A stretch of DNA of 64,000 nt from Halomonas sp. LR3S48. GTDB taxonomy: Bacteria; Pseudomonadota; Gammaproteobacteria; Pseudomonadales; Halomonadaceae. Below, piece by piece: positions 20,720 through 29,508 of this stretch (its first letter is position 1; every line of letters begins with the position of its first letter). The position numbers and the translations under genes are program-made. The stretch is from NCBI RefSeq assembly GCF_025725665.1, contig NZ_CP107009.1, positions 1,178,001-1,242,000 on the forward strand, written 5' to 3'. The notes below the pieces were generated by a model. The model was not told where the DNA came from. It saw only the letters and a list, made by a program, of their open reading frames with translations, and made no database searches.

Positions 20720-22384
20720 TCAGGCACGCGGCTCGCTCATCAAGCCCTTGATGATGGCGTAACAGCCCACCAGCAGCACCAGAGTGAAGGGCAGCCCCGT
20801 CGAGACGGCCATCGCTTGCAGGGCAGCAAGACCGCCACCCAGCAGCAGGGCGATGGCAATGACACCCTCGATGATAGCCCAGAACACGCGCTGCGGCTTG
20901 GGGGCATCCACCTTGCCACCGGCGGTAATGGTATCGATCACCAGCGAGCCGGAATCCGATGAGGTAATGAAGAATACCACCACCAGCACGATCCCCACGA
21001 ATGAGGTGATGGCCGTCAACGGTAGCTCGCCGAGCATGACGAAGAGTTGCAGCTCGAGGGTTGCGTCGCGCACACCCTCGAAGCTATCGCCAACCAACTG
21101 ATCGATGGCTGTGCCGCCGAAGGCGGTCATCCACAGGACCGAAACCAGCGAAGGCACCAGCAGTACGGCGATCAGGAACTCGCGTACGCTGCGCCCCCGG
21201 CTGACACGTGCGATGAACATGCCGACGAAGGGCGACCAGGAGATCCACCAGGCCCAGTAGAAGGCAGTCCAACCTTGGCTGAAGTTGGCATCCTCACGGC
21301 CGAAGGGGTTCGACAGTGCTGGCAGGTTGACCAGATAGCCGCCGAGATTCTTGAAGAATCCGGTCAGGATCAGCAGGGTCGGCCCCACCAGGATGACGAA
21401 CAGTAGCAGTAGCACGGCCAAGCCCATATTGATCTCGGAGAGCCGCCGTACGCCCTTGTCCACCCCGGCCAGGATCGACAAGATGGCGATGGCGGTGATG
21501 CCGAGAATCAGCAGCACCATGGTGGTGTCTCCCTCAGGCAAGCCAAAGAGAAAGCTCAGTCCGGCTGAAGCCTGTGAGGCCCCAATCCCCAGCGAGGTGG
21601 CGAGGCCGAACAGGGTGGCGAACACCGCCAGGATGTCGATGATATGCCCGGGCCATCCCCACACCCGCTCGCCCAGCAGCGGATAGAAGATGGAGCGCAT
21701 GGTCAGCGGCAGGCCCTTGTTGAAAGAGAAGATGGCCAGCGCCAGGGCCACCACGGCATAGATCGCCCAGGGGTGAAGCCCCCAATGGTAGATGGTGGCG
21801 GCCATGGCCAGGCTAGCCGCGCCCGCAGGGTCGTCTGCGGCGGCACCGAGCGGGGCCCAGTCGGTGCGAACGCCATTCTCGACGGTAGTGCCACCGAGAG
21901 CCGCACCGAAGTGCGACATCGGCTCCGAAACACCGTAGAACATCAGGCCTATGCCCATGCCGGCAGCAAACAGCATGGCGAACCAGCCGCTATAGCTGAA
22001 ATCCGGCTTGGCATGCATGCCGCCGATGCGCACCTTGCCCAGCGGCGACACGATCAGCCCCAGGCACAGCAGCACGAAAATATTCCCTGCGAGCAGGAAG
22101 AACCAGGCCATGTTGCCGGTCAGCCAATCGCGCAAGGAATTGAATAGCGGCTCGACCTCGGTTTGTAGGGCAAGGGTAAGGACCACGAAAAACACCGTGA
22201 CCAGTGCCGAAATGGTAAAGACCTTGCCGTGAAGGTCGATGCTGAAACCGAGCTTGTCGGTAGCCAGGTTGTCCTGGCCGATGACGTAGTCGGTATCGAT
22301 CAGGTTGGCCGGCCCTTCCGGCGCCGGCACGCCTTCCGAGGCTTCTGTTCCCCTGTCGCGATCATCGCGAGAATCGTTATCCAC
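20720..22384 (-). CDS. BCCT-family betaine/choline/carnitine-type transporter
   Basis: Sodium- or proton-coupled uptake of quaternary-ammonium or related compatible solutes across the inner membrane. The 554 residues have about twelve helices and the BCCT signature WTAFYWAWWISWSPFVGMFI near residue 370. A GTG start at 22384 follows an AAGGGAGAG ribosome site. The open frame runs another 38 codons upstream, but that part overlaps the usp gene end in a different register. A hydrophilic Asp/Arg-rich N-terminus is present. It follows the universal stress gene by 52 bases in one operon. The exact solute is not determinable. Confidence 0.92.
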   Translation of the reverse strand: MDNDSRDDRDRGTEASEGVPAPEGPANLIDTDYVIGQDNLATDKLGFSIDLHGKVFTISALVTVFFVVLTLALQTEVEPLFNSLRDWLTGNMAWFFLLAGNIFVLLCLGLIVSPLGKVRIGGMHAKPDFSYSGWFAMLFAAGMGIGLMFYGVSEPMSHFGAALGGTTVENGVRTDWAPLGAAADDPAGAASLAMAATIYHWGLHPWAIYAVVALALAIFSFNKGLPLTMRSIFYPLLGERVWGWPGHIIDILAVFATLFGLATSLGIGASQASAGLSFLFGLPEGDTTMVLLILGITAIAILSILAGVDKGVRRLSEINMGLAVLLLLFVILVGPTLLILTGFFKNLGGYLVNLPALSNPFGREDANFSQGWTAFYWAWWISWSPFVGMFIARVSRGRSVREFLIAVLLVPSLVSVLWMTAFGGTAIDQLVGDSFEGVRDATLELQLFVMLGELPLTAITSFVGIVLVVVFFITSSDSGSLVIDTITAGGKVDAPKPQRVFWAIIEGVIAIALLLGGGLAALQAMAVSTGLPFTLVLLVGCYAIIKGLMSEPRA

Positions 22385-22436
22385 GTTACGCTCTCCCTTT
22401 GAAACGTCGAATTGTAATGGTGATGAGTGGGTAGGG

Positions 22437-22862
22437 TCAGGAGCGCTGTGGCCTGACCAGGAAGACCGAGGCATCGGTATGGGTGGCGATCTTGCCACCG
22501 TGAGACGGCATGATGACGTCGAGATGCTTCGGTGGGTGGGTCGACATGACCACGAGATCGGCGCTCACGTCATGGATCGCCTTGATCAAGAGGTCGTCGA
22601 GATCGGCGACCGGATCCGCGCTGCTGATGGTGTGGGCGCTGACGGGTTGGCCATGTACCGCCGAGCGCTGCTGGGCAAACGCCTCCAGCTTCTGCTGGTA
22701 CTCCTGCGGCGTCCTTGCCACGTTGCTCGGTGCTGAAGAGGTCACCCCCACATAGCAGACCTCGGCCTGGTAGTGCCGGGCCAGGTCGGCCACGGCTTGC
22801 AGGGAAGGTTCGAGCACCTCCAGATGGGCGAGATCGACCGGGACCATGATTTTGTTGAACAT
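22437..22862 (-). CDS. Universal stress protein, UspA family
   Basis: Single-domain Usp of 141 residues. The N-terminal FNKIMVPVDLAHLE strand and a C-terminal MPSHGGKIATHTDASVFLVRP element resemble the ATP-binding GxxG-9x-GS region, here slightly altered. It is the promoter-proximal gene of usp–BCCT. In Halomonas elongata the Usp protein TeaD regulates the ectoine transporter TeaABC, so a similar regulatory partnership with this BCCT carrier is a reasonable inference. Confidence 0.9.
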   Translation of the reverse strand: MFNKIMVPVDLAHLEVLEPSLQAVADLARHYQAEVCYVGVTSSAPSNVARTPQEYQQKLEAFAQQRSAVHGQPVSAHTISSADPVADLDDLLIKAIHDVSADLVVMSTHPPKHLDVIMPSHGGKIATHTDASVFLVRPQRS

Positions 22863-23294
22863 GTCGTGCTCTCCTGGTTTACGTGATGTCGGTATTCCGA
22901 CGAGACGTACGCGGGTGCACGTTAAGGACGTTACACAATGTCAGTGTGGCGGCTTTGGCGCGTGATGCCAGTCCTGGGACCGACGCTCGAGAGCTTGGCA
23001 GCAGCACTTTTTCGGTGAATGGGAATTGTACGCGAATGAAGCGGCGCTGCCGAGTCGGCACTATGCTTGTGTGTCGATATTCGGACGGTAACATAAGGTT
23101 TTCTTTGGGTAACGATGAGTTACTCGATATTCCTGCTCATGTCCCAGCTGCCGTTCAACGTTATTTGGACACTGTGGGGATTGCGGACGCTACCCGGAAA
23201 GGAATAGGGTCAAGGTATTCCGATAAGAACAAGGACCAGCCTGCAAGGAGTACACCATCCTTCGCTTGCGGTTGGCCATGAGTGGGAACCCTGC
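22863..23294. other. 432-base intergenic region between usp and the polyamine-type operon
   Basis: Divergent promoter region. It contains a 132-codon open frame with no ribosome site and no recognisable product, which I do not accept as a gene. Four imperfect copies of TCGATATTCCGA-like sequence occur at 22889–22900, 23074–23085, 23124–23135 and 23213–23224. They could be regulator sites. No convincing -35/-10 pair was found. Confidence 0.4.
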
Positions 23295-24443
23295 ATGAAC
23301 GAAAGTCTGGAACAAGAACGCAACGCCAACGCAAGGGAAGACGCTGGTCACGAGACGGATACGCACTTCGCCCGCTTCATCAACGTGCAGAAGAGCTACG
23401 ATGGGGTCGAGCTGGTCGTCAAGGGCTTCAATCTCGATATTCGCCGGGGCGAGTTCGTCACGCTACTGGGCCCTTCCGGATCGGGCAAGACCACCTGCCT
23501 GATGATGATGGCGGGCTTCGAGACCCCTACCCACGGCCAGATCCTGCTCAAGGGCAATCCGATCAACGATCTGCCACCGCACAAGCGGGGCATCGGCATG
23601 GTCTTCCAGAACTACGCCCTCTTTCCCCATATGTCGGTTGCCGAGAACCTCGCCTTTCCCCTCGAAGTTCGTCACCTGAGCAAGGCCGAAACCAAGCGCA
23701 AGGTCGATCGCGCGCTGGCCATGGTTCGCCTGGAGAACTTCGGCGACCGGCGCCCGGCGCAACTGTCGGGGGGACAGCAGCAGCGCGTGGCCCTGGCGCG
23801 GGCGCTGGTCTTCGAGCCCGAACTGGTGCTGATGGACGAGCCGCTGGGGGCACTCGACAAGAACCTGCGCGAGGAGATGCAGTACGAGATCAAGCGCATC
23901 CATGCCGATCTGGGCGTTACCATGATCTACGTAACCCACGACCAGACCGAAGCCTTGACCATGTCCGATCGCATCGCCGTTTTCAACGATGGGGTGGTGC
24001 AGCAGTTGGCCCCGCCCGATACGCTCTACGAAGCGCCCGAGAATGCCTTCGTTGCCAATTTCATCGGTGAGAACAACCGGCTCTACGGTGAAGTGACCGA
24101 AACCATCGGGGACAAGTGCCAGGTTCGCCTCGACAGCGGAGAGACGGTGCTGGCCAAGGCCGTTGCAGCGGGCGGCATCGGGGCGCGCACGACCCTGTCC
24201 CTGCGCCCGGAGCGGGTCGACATCCTGTCGGCCGAAGCCGGCGAGGCGTTCGACAACCGCTTCCGGGCCGAAGTCAAGGAAGTGATCTATCTTGGCGACC
24301 ACCTGCGCACCCGAGTCAGCGTCTGCGGCAATGACGAATTCATCCTCAAGACTCCCAATGCGAAGGGATACGTTTCGCTGAGGCCAGGCCAGTCGATCGA
24401 TATCGGCTGGTCCAGTAGCGACTGTCGGGCCCTCGACGCCTGA
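23295..24443 (+). CDS. Polyamine-type ABC transporter ATPase, PotA-like
   Basis: ATPase of a polyamine/opine/Fe-type (POPT family) importer, 382 residues. It has a Walker A (GPSGSGKTTCLMM) near residue 59, a signature (LSGGQQQRVALARAL) near 158, a Walker B (LVLMDEPLGALD) and a C-terminal TOBE domain (about 295–375). A hydrophilic extension of about 25 residues precedes the core. It is the first gene of a four-gene operon with binding protein and two permeases. The most likely substrate is a polyamine or related cationic compound, but this family also moves other small ligands. Confidence 0.92.
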   Translation: MNESLEQERNANAREDAGHETDTHFARFINVQKSYDGVELVVKGFNLDIRRGEFVTLLGPSGSGKTTCLMMMAGFETPTHGQILLKGNPINDLPPHKRGIGMVFQNYALFPHMSVAENLAFPLEVRHLSKAETKRKVDRALAMVRLENFGDRRPAQLSGGQQQRVALARALVFEPELVLMDEPLGALDKNLREEMQYEIKRIHADLGVTMIYVTHDQTEALTMSDRIAVFNDGVVQQLAPPDTLYEAPENAFVANFIGENNRLYGEVTETIGDKCQVRLDSGETVLAKAVAAGGIGARTTLSLRPERVDILSAEAGEAFDNRFRAEVKEVIYLGDHLRTRVSVCGNDEFILKTPNAKGYVSLRPGQSIDIGWSSSDCRALDA

Positions 24444-24494
24444 GGCGCTTCAACCTGTAGCTGTGTCAACAAGTACAACAAGCGGAGATAGACA

Positions 24495-25631
24495 ATGAAA
24501 GACGTTAGCCTGAAAGCAGGGAAACCGGTTCTGAAGCTGCCGGTTCTGAAACTGATGACATGTGCCGTGGCGGGAGCGTCGGCCCTGAGCCTGGCGAGCG
24601 TGGCGCAGGCACAGCAGACACTGAATATCGTCTCCTGGGGCGGCGCCTACACCATGAGCCAGCAGAAGGCCTATCACGAACCGTGGATGGAGCAGACCGG
24701 CGACGAGATCATCAACCTCGACCGCAGCGGCAACGCCCTGGCCGGCCTGCGTGCGCAGACCCAGGCCGGCAACGTGACCTGGGACCTGGTCGACATGCTG
24801 CCGGCCGATGCCATGATCGCCTGTGCCGAGGGCCTGATCGAGCCGCTGGATCACGATGAACTGCTGGAGGACGCGCCGGACGGTACGCCGCCGAGCGAGG
24901 ACTTCGTCGACGGTGCCCTGGGCGAGTGCTTCGTTGCCTCGATCGTCTACTCAAACATCGTTGCCTTCAACACCGAGATGTTCCCCGAGGACAACCAGCC
25001 CAGCACCATCGCCGATGTCTTCGATGTGGAGAACTTCCCCGGCAAGCGCACCCTGTTGCGCAAGCCGATCAACAACCTCGAGTGGGCACTGATCGCCGAC
25101 GGCGTGGCGGCCGAGGATGTCTATGACGTACTCGAGACGGAGGAGGGCATTCAGCGCGCCTTCGCCAAGCTCGACACCATCAAGGATCACGTGATCTGGT
25201 GGGAGGAGGGCGCCCAGCCGCCGCAGCTGCTCGCCGACAAGGAGGTGGCCTTCGGTTCCGCCTACAACGGCCGTATCTTCGATGCGATGGTCTCCGAAGA
25301 CCAGCCCTTCGAGATCATCTGGGATGCCCAGGTGTTCGAGCTGGATGGCTGGGTGGTCCCGACCGGCAAGCTCGACAAGGTGAAGGACTACCTCCGCTTC
25401 GCCACCGATACCCAGCGGCTCGCCGACCAGGCCCAATACATCTCCTACGGCCCGGCGCGCTACTCGTCCTCGGACATGGTTTCGGTGCATGCGGATACCG
25501 GTATCGACATGATGCCGCACATGCCGACCTTCCCGCCCAACTTTGCGACTGCCATCCAGAAGGACGACGAGTTCTGGGCCGACTACAACGACGAACTGAC
25601 CCAGCGCTTCGACGCCTGGCTGGCCCAGTGA
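24495..25631 (+). CDS. Periplasmic binding protein of the polyamine-type importer, PotD-like
   Basis: Periplasmic ligand receptor of 378 residues. The signal sequence ends near residue 39 (VAQA/QQTLNIVSWGGAYT). The N-terminal part before the hydrophobic core holds a 15-base tandem duplication encoding KPVLKLPVLKL. The SBP_bac_8-like mature domain begins with the family phrase LNIVSWGGAY. AAGCGGAGA precedes the ATG. A very stable hairpin follows the stop, 55 bases before the first permease. Confidence 0.9.
   Translation: MKDVSLKAGKPVLKLPVLKLMTCAVAGASALSLASVAQAQQTLNIVSWGGAYTMSQQKAYHEPWMEQTGDEIINLDRSGNALAGLRAQTQAGNVTWDLVDMLPADAMIACAEGLIEPLDHDELLEDAPDGTPPSEDFVDGALGECFVASIVYSNIVAFNTEMFPEDNQPSTIADVFDVENFPGKRTLLRKPINNLEWALIADGVAAEDVYDVLETEEGIQRAFAKLDTIKDHVIWWEEGAQPPQLLADKEVAFGSAYNGRIFDAMVSEDQPFEIIWDAQVFELDGWVVPTGKLDKVKDYLRFATDTQRLADQAQYISYGPARYSSSDMVSVHADTGIDMMPHMPTFPPNFATAIQKDDEFWADYNDELTQRFDAWLAQ
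24525..24554 (+). repeat. 15-bp tandem duplication in the signal-peptide region
   Basis: CCGGTTCTGAAGCTG is followed directly by CCGGTTCTGAAACTG, differing at one base. It duplicates the residues PVLKL ahead of the hydrophobic core of the binding protein's signal peptide. Confidence 0.85.
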
Positions 25632-25637
25632 GATCCG

Positions 25638-25665
25638 CCGCCGCCCGGGGTTTCCCGGGCGGCGG
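25638..25665 (+). promoter_or_regulatory. GC-rich intra-operon hairpin after the binding-protein gene
   Basis: CCGCCGCCCGGG and CCCGGGCGGCGG form a perfect twelve-base stem with a four-base loop seven bases after the stop. There is no T tract. It probably protects or separates expression of the binding-protein message, as for the similar hairpin in the liv-type operon. Confidence 0.6.
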
Positions 25666-25720
25666 TCCCTTCGTCATACGCGTTTTTCAATCGCTTCCTT
25701 TGCTAGATGGAGAGGCCTGA

Positions 25721-26974
25721 GTGTCCCAATCGCCCTCTGTTCCCCTGACCACTGCGGATGGCGTACCGCTCAAGACCAGCCTGCGGCGTGCCGTGCGGCG
25801 CTCGAAGGTCAAGGCCTTCTTGCTGGTATCGCCGCTGCTGCTGTTCCTGGGCATCGCCTTCGTCATGCCGATCGTCGAAATGCTGTGGCGCAGTGTCGAC
25901 AACCCCGAGGTCTCTACCCAGCTGTCGCGTACCGTCACCGCCCTGGAAGGCTGGAATGGCGATGCGTTGCCCGACGAGCCGGTCTTCGCCGCCTTGGTGG
26001 AGGACCTGGCTGAAGGCCAGGCCGCACGCAATCTGGGACTCTTGTCGAGTCGCCTGAATTACGAGAAGTCGGGCATGCGCTCGGCGATCAACCGTACGGC
26101 GCGCCAACTGCGCACCGTCGAGCCGCCCTATCGGGAAGCGCTGATCGACATCAATGGTACCTGGGGCGAGCTCGATACCTGGAAGCTGATCCAGCGCGAG
26201 GCAACTCCCTACACGCTCTCCTATTATCTGGCGGCGGTAGATCGCCAGCTTACGCCGACGGGCGAGATCGTCCAGGTGCCCGAGAACCTCAAGGTGCACG
26301 TTGCGCTGTTCTGGCGCACCTTCTGGATGAGTGCGGTGATCACCGGCCTGACGCTGCTGCTCGGCTACCCGATCGCCTTCCTGCTGACGAGCCTGCCGCT
26401 TCGCCATTCGAACCTGTTGATGATACTGGTGCTGCTGCCGTTCTGGACCTCGTTGCTGGTGCGCACCACTACCTGGATTGCCATCTTGCAGTCCCAGGGC
26501 GTGCTCAATGACGTCATGGTCGCCCTTGGGGTGATTGCCGACGAGGCGCGCTGGCAGATGATCCACAACAAGGCCGGCACCATCATTGCCATGACCCATA
26601 TCCTGCTGCCGTTCATGATTCTGCCACTCTACTCGGTGATGAAAACCATACCGCCGAGCTACATGCGTGCGGCTCGCTCATTGGGCGGCAAGCCCTTCCT
26701 GAGCTTCCGGCGGGTCTACTTCCCGTTGACCATCCCGGGCATCGCCGCCGGCGGCATCCTGGTGTTCATCCTGTCGATCGGCTACTACATCACGCCGGCG
26801 CTGGTGGGTGGGCAGTCGGGGCGCTTCATTACCAACTACATCGCCTACCACATGCAGACCTCGCTCAACTGGGGGCTGGCCGCGGCCATTGCCTCGATCC
26901 TGCTGTTCGTGGTGATCGTCTTCTACATGGTCTTCAATCGCCTGATCGGCGTCGACAAGGTCAAGCTGGGGTAA
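25721..26974 (+). CDS. Polyamine-type ABC transporter permease, PotB-like, with long periplasmic insert
   Basis: Inner-membrane permease. It starts at GTG with ATGGAGAGG just upstream. At 417 residues it is over 100 longer than typical PotB. The extra length is a hydrophilic segment (about 60–200) between the first helix (about 38–58) and the remaining helices. The binding-protein-dependent transport domain follows, with the EAA-like loop SYMRAARSLGGKPFLSFRRV near residue 310. The insert should face the periplasm. It is four bases from the partner permease. Confidence 0.9.
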   Translation: MSQSPSVPLTTADGVPLKTSLRRAVRRSKVKAFLLVSPLLLFLGIAFVMPIVEMLWRSVDNPEVSTQLSRTVTALEGWNGDALPDEPVFAALVEDLAEGQAARNLGLLSSRLNYEKSGMRSAINRTARQLRTVEPPYREALIDINGTWGELDTWKLIQREATPYTLSYYLAAVDRQLTPTGEIVQVPENLKVHVALFWRTFWMSAVITGLTLLLGYPIAFLLTSLPLRHSNLLMILVLLPFWTSLLVRTTTWIAILQSQGVLNDVMVALGVIADEARWQMIHNKAGTIIAMTHILLPFMILPLYSVMKTIPPSYMRAARSLGGKPFLSFRRVYFPLTIPGIAAGGILVFILSIGYYITPALVGGQSGRFITNYIAYHMQTSLNWGLAAAIASILLFVVIVFYMVFNRLIGVDKVKLG

Positions 26975-26978
26975 TCCG

Positions 26979-27830
26979 ATGGCCATTCCTTCCTACGCGA
27001 CTCGCGGCGAGCGCATCTGGCACTATGTATTCTTGGGCATCTGCGCGCTGATCTTCCTGTTCCTGGTGGGGCCGCTGCTCATCATCATCCCGCTGTCGTT
27101 CAATGCGCAGCCCTACTTCACCTTCTCGGAGGCCATGCTCAAGCTCGACCCGGCAGGCTACTCGCTGCGCTGGTACGAGGACTTCTTCACCTCCAGCGCC
27201 TGGCTCAGCTCCATCAAGAACAGCTTCATCATCGGCATCGCTTCGACGATCCTGGCGACGATACTGGGCACGGTTGCCGCTCTGGGGCTCTCCAACCGGC
27301 ACATGCCGGCGCGTGGGGCGATCATGGCGCTACTGATTTCGCCGATGATCGTGCCGCTGATCATCTCCGCAGCGGCCATGTTCTTCTTCTTTTCCAAGAT
27401 CAACCTGGCGCAGACCTATCTTGGTGTGATCCTGGCGCATACCGCGCTGGGCATACCGTTCGTCGTCATCACCGTGACGGCTACCCTGTCGAGCTTCGAT
27501 ACTACCTTGATCAAGGCGGCACACAGCCTCGGCGCCAACCCCACGCGTACCTTCTTCAAGGTGGTGTTGCCGCTGGTGACGCCGGGTGTCGTTTCCGGTG
27601 CTCTGTTCGCCTTCATCACTTCCTTCGACGAAGTGGTGGTGGTGCTGTTCATCTCCGGACCTGCGCAGACCACCATGCCGATCCAGATGTGGTCGGGTAT
27701 CCGCGAGCAGATCAGCCCGACGATCCTGGCCGTGGCGACGCTGCTGGTACTGCTCTCCATGCTGCTGCTGACCACGCTGGAGCTGTTACGGCGGCGCAGC
27801 GAGCGCTTGAGGGGAATCACGCCGGAGTAA
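26979..27830 (+). CDS. Polyamine-type ABC transporter permease, PotC-like
   Basis: Second permease, 283 residues with six helices. The EAA loop reads LIKAAHSLGANPTRTFFKVV near residue 180, and FITSFDEVVVVLFIS is typical of PotC proteins. It is the last gene of the operon, and a strong hairpin terminator follows 30 bases later. Confidence 0.93.
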   Translation: MAIPSYATRGERIWHYVFLGICALIFLFLVGPLLIIIPLSFNAQPYFTFSEAMLKLDPAGYSLRWYEDFFTSSAWLSSIKNSFIIGIASTILATILGTVAALGLSNRHMPARGAIMALLISPMIVPLIISAAAMFFFFSKINLAQTYLGVILAHTALGIPFVVITVTATLSSFDTTLIKAAHSLGANPTRTFFKVVLPLVTPGVVSGALFAFITSFDEVVVVLFISGPAQTTMPIQMWSGIREQISPTILAVATLLVLLSMLLLTTLELLRRRSERLRGITPE

Positions 27831-27860
27831 TACCAGCCGCATCGGCTCGATCCCAACCAG

Positions 27861-27893
27861 GCAAGGGGGCACCAATGGGTGCCCCCTTGCTTT
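27861..27893 (+). terminator. Terminator of the polyamine-type operon
   Basis: GCAAGGGGGCACC and GGTGCCCCCTTGC form a perfect thirteen-base stem around a four-base loop, followed by TTT. Confidence 0.85.
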
Positions 27894-28112
27894 GTCATGC
27901 TTCGAATTCAGCCAACCGTGAAGAATACCTGTGGCAGACCTAGCCATGTGTCAGTTTGCACCACGAAAAACCTCGCTTTGAAAACGAGAGTCTACTCTCC
28001 CTTTTGTTGAGTAAGTGATTATTTTAAAAGGATTGTGGGTGATTTTAAGGCAGTTATGGCACAGCCTGTGCTGCGAATTGGGTGAGGACGAATCAACCAG
28101 GGAGAGATCCAC

Positions 28113-28529
28113 ATGAGCCATGAAAAGCGTGCAAGCAAGTCTGCCAGGCGAATGACAGCCTTGGCCTCGGCAGTAGCTGTGGCGCTGGGGACGTTGTCAC
28201 TTGCCGGTTGCGGCAATGATGAAGACGAACTGCCTCCGGTCGAGGAGGAGCGTCCCGCCATGGAGGAACAGGGTTCCCCTATGCAGGACACCACGGCTGA
28301 TCCTGGTATCGACCAGACCGATACAGCCGCTGGCGATGGTGCGGCAGAACCCGTCAGTGGTCCCGAAGAGAACACCGAAGGTTCAGACGAGGTGACCCCC
28401 GAGCAGGATCCGCTCCCCGAAGCCGAGCAAGAACCGGTACCCGATGAGCAGCCAGATGGGCAGCAGCCCACCATGGATGGCGATCAGGAAGATGAACCCC
28501 AACTCGAGGAAGAGCAGGGTAGCTCCTGA
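28113..28529 (+). CDS. Acidic low-complexity lipoprotein
   Basis: I do not recognise a family. The 138-residue product has a lipoprotein signal peptide with lipobox LAGC (Cys33). The mature part is almost wholly Glu, Asp, Pro, Gln and Gly with no hydrophobic core, so it should be disordered and strongly negative at the envelope. GAGAGATCC precedes the ATG. It is followed on the same strand by another low-complexity exported protein after 106 bases containing a hairpin. Confidence 0.7.
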   Translation: MSHEKRASKSARRMTALASAVAVALGTLSLAGCGNDEDELPPVEEERPAMEEQGSPMQDTTADPGIDQTDTAAGDGAAEPVSGPEENTEGSDEVTPEQDPLPEAEQEPVPDEQPDGQQPTMDGDQEDEPQLEEEQGSS

Positions 28530-28556
28530 TTAGTCTCGGCACTCCGATCAGCCGAC

Positions 28557-28578
28557 GCCGCCATCGCGAGATGGCGGT
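28557..28578 (+). terminator. Hairpin between the two low-complexity envelope genes
   Basis: CCGCCATC and GATGGCGG form an eight-base stem with a GCGA tetraloop about 28 bases after the lipoprotein stop. There is no T tract, so it could be a weak terminator or processing signal. Confidence 0.45.
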
Positions 28579-28635
28579 GCAGGGCAGGAAGCCCATGATT
28601 GTTCGCCGCAAGGCGATTTCCCAGGAGGTGGAAGT

Positions 28636-29289
28636 ATGATGTCCAAGGAATTTCTGAAGAAGCTAGGCGTCTTAGGCGTGACCATGGGGCTGACCGCCAG
28701 CCCGTTGGCCTTGGCGCAGCAGACACAGCAGGACCAATATCAGACGCAGCCAGGTACCGAGCAGCCCCAGTACCCGGCCACCGACGAAGCACCGGGCCAC
28801 GAGACCGGGCCGGGTGTCGATCCGGGTGACCCCGCGGCTCCGGGCATCGACGGCACTACGGCGCCAGGCCAGGATCCGGCCATGCCGGGTACCGAAGCAG
28901 ATCCGGGCATGCAGCAGGATCCGGGCATGCAGCAGGATCCGGGCATGCAGCAGGAGCCGGGCATGCAGCAGGAGCCGGGTATGCAGCAGGAGCCGGGCAT
29001 GCAGCAGGAGCCGGGCATGGAGCAACAGCCGGGCATGCAGCAGGAGCCGGGCATGCAGCAGGAGCCGGGCATGGAGCAACAGCCGGGCATGCAGCAGGAG
29101 CCGGGTATGCAACAGCCGGGTACCGAAGCCGCACCGGGCACCGATCCGGCTGCACCAGGCGTCCAGGATGACCCTGGTTTCGGCGAGGGAGCCGAGGCGA
29201 TGCCGGGCGACGACGAGCCCGAGTTCGAATACGAGAACGAGGAAGAAGAGTGGGACTATCCGGAGGATGAAAACGACGACGCTTCGTAA
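28636..29289 (+). CDS. Exported PGMQQ-repeat protein
   Basis: Unrecognised 217-residue protein. A signal peptide ends near residue 30 (ALAQQ). The rest is Pro, Gly, Gln, Met, Glu and Asp. Its centre is twelve six-residue repeats of the type (D/E)PGMQQ (28900–29115), and the C-terminus is very acidic (EYENEEEEWDYPEDENDD). GGAGGTGGAAG precedes two adjacent ATGs. It should be a disordered anionic protein outside the inner membrane. The repeat DNA keeps several other frames open, but only this one has a start, ribosome site and signal peptide. Confidence 0.8.
   Translation: MMSKEFLKKLGVLGVTMGLTASPLALAQQTQQDQYQTQPGTEQPQYPATDEAPGHETGPGVDPGDPAAPGIDGTTAPGQDPAMPGTEADPGMQQDPGMQQDPGMQQEPGMQQEPGMQQEPGMQQEPGMEQQPGMQQEPGMQQEPGMEQQPGMQQEPGMQQPGTEAAPGTDPAAPGVQDDPGFGEGAEAMPGDDEPEFEYENEEEEWDYPEDENDDAS
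28900..29115 (+). repeat. Twelve tandem 18-bp repeats inside the PGMQQ gene
   Basis: In-frame 18-base units encode six residues each, mostly GAGCCGGGCATGCAGCAG or the GAT variant. Two units read EPGMEQ followed by QPGMQQ. Near-identical units suggest recent expansion, and copy number may vary between strains. Confidence 0.95.
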
Positions 29290-29437
29290 TCCTTCATCCA
29301 CTGGTCCCGGCCAGAAGGCTGAATTACAGGAGGAAGATCGACGCAAGGATGCGTCACCCAAGCATGACGCGCGCAATTCGCTGACGGCCCGCCACCCTCC
29401 CCCCTTGCACCGTCAGCCGGATTGCATGGCGTGCTTC

Positions 29438-29466
29438 GCCCCCGAGCTCCCACGGGGGCTTTTTTG
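29438..29466 (+). terminator. Rho-independent terminator after the PGMQQ gene
   Basis: GCCCCCG and CGGGGGC form a seven-base stem with an eight-base loop, followed by six T. It also faces the end of the convergent response-regulator gene. Confidence 0.88.
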
Positions 29467-29508
29467 TGCTTGGCGACCGCGACGCTCCGGAGCGGAGCGA
29501 TGTGATCG

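Noticed and set aside
22883..23281. 132-codon open frame upstream of the polyamine-type operon
   Set aside because: No ribosome site and no recognisable product. Composition is that of an intergenic region.
28900..29115. CRISPR-like regular array
   Set aside because: The units are contiguous in-frame 18-base codon repeats with no spacers.
28672..29376. Leu/His-rich frame antisense to the PGMQQ gene, and a Ser/Arg/Cys-rich frame on the plus strand
   Set aside because: Both arise because an 18-base repeat keeps every frame open. They lack a ribosome site and signal peptide.
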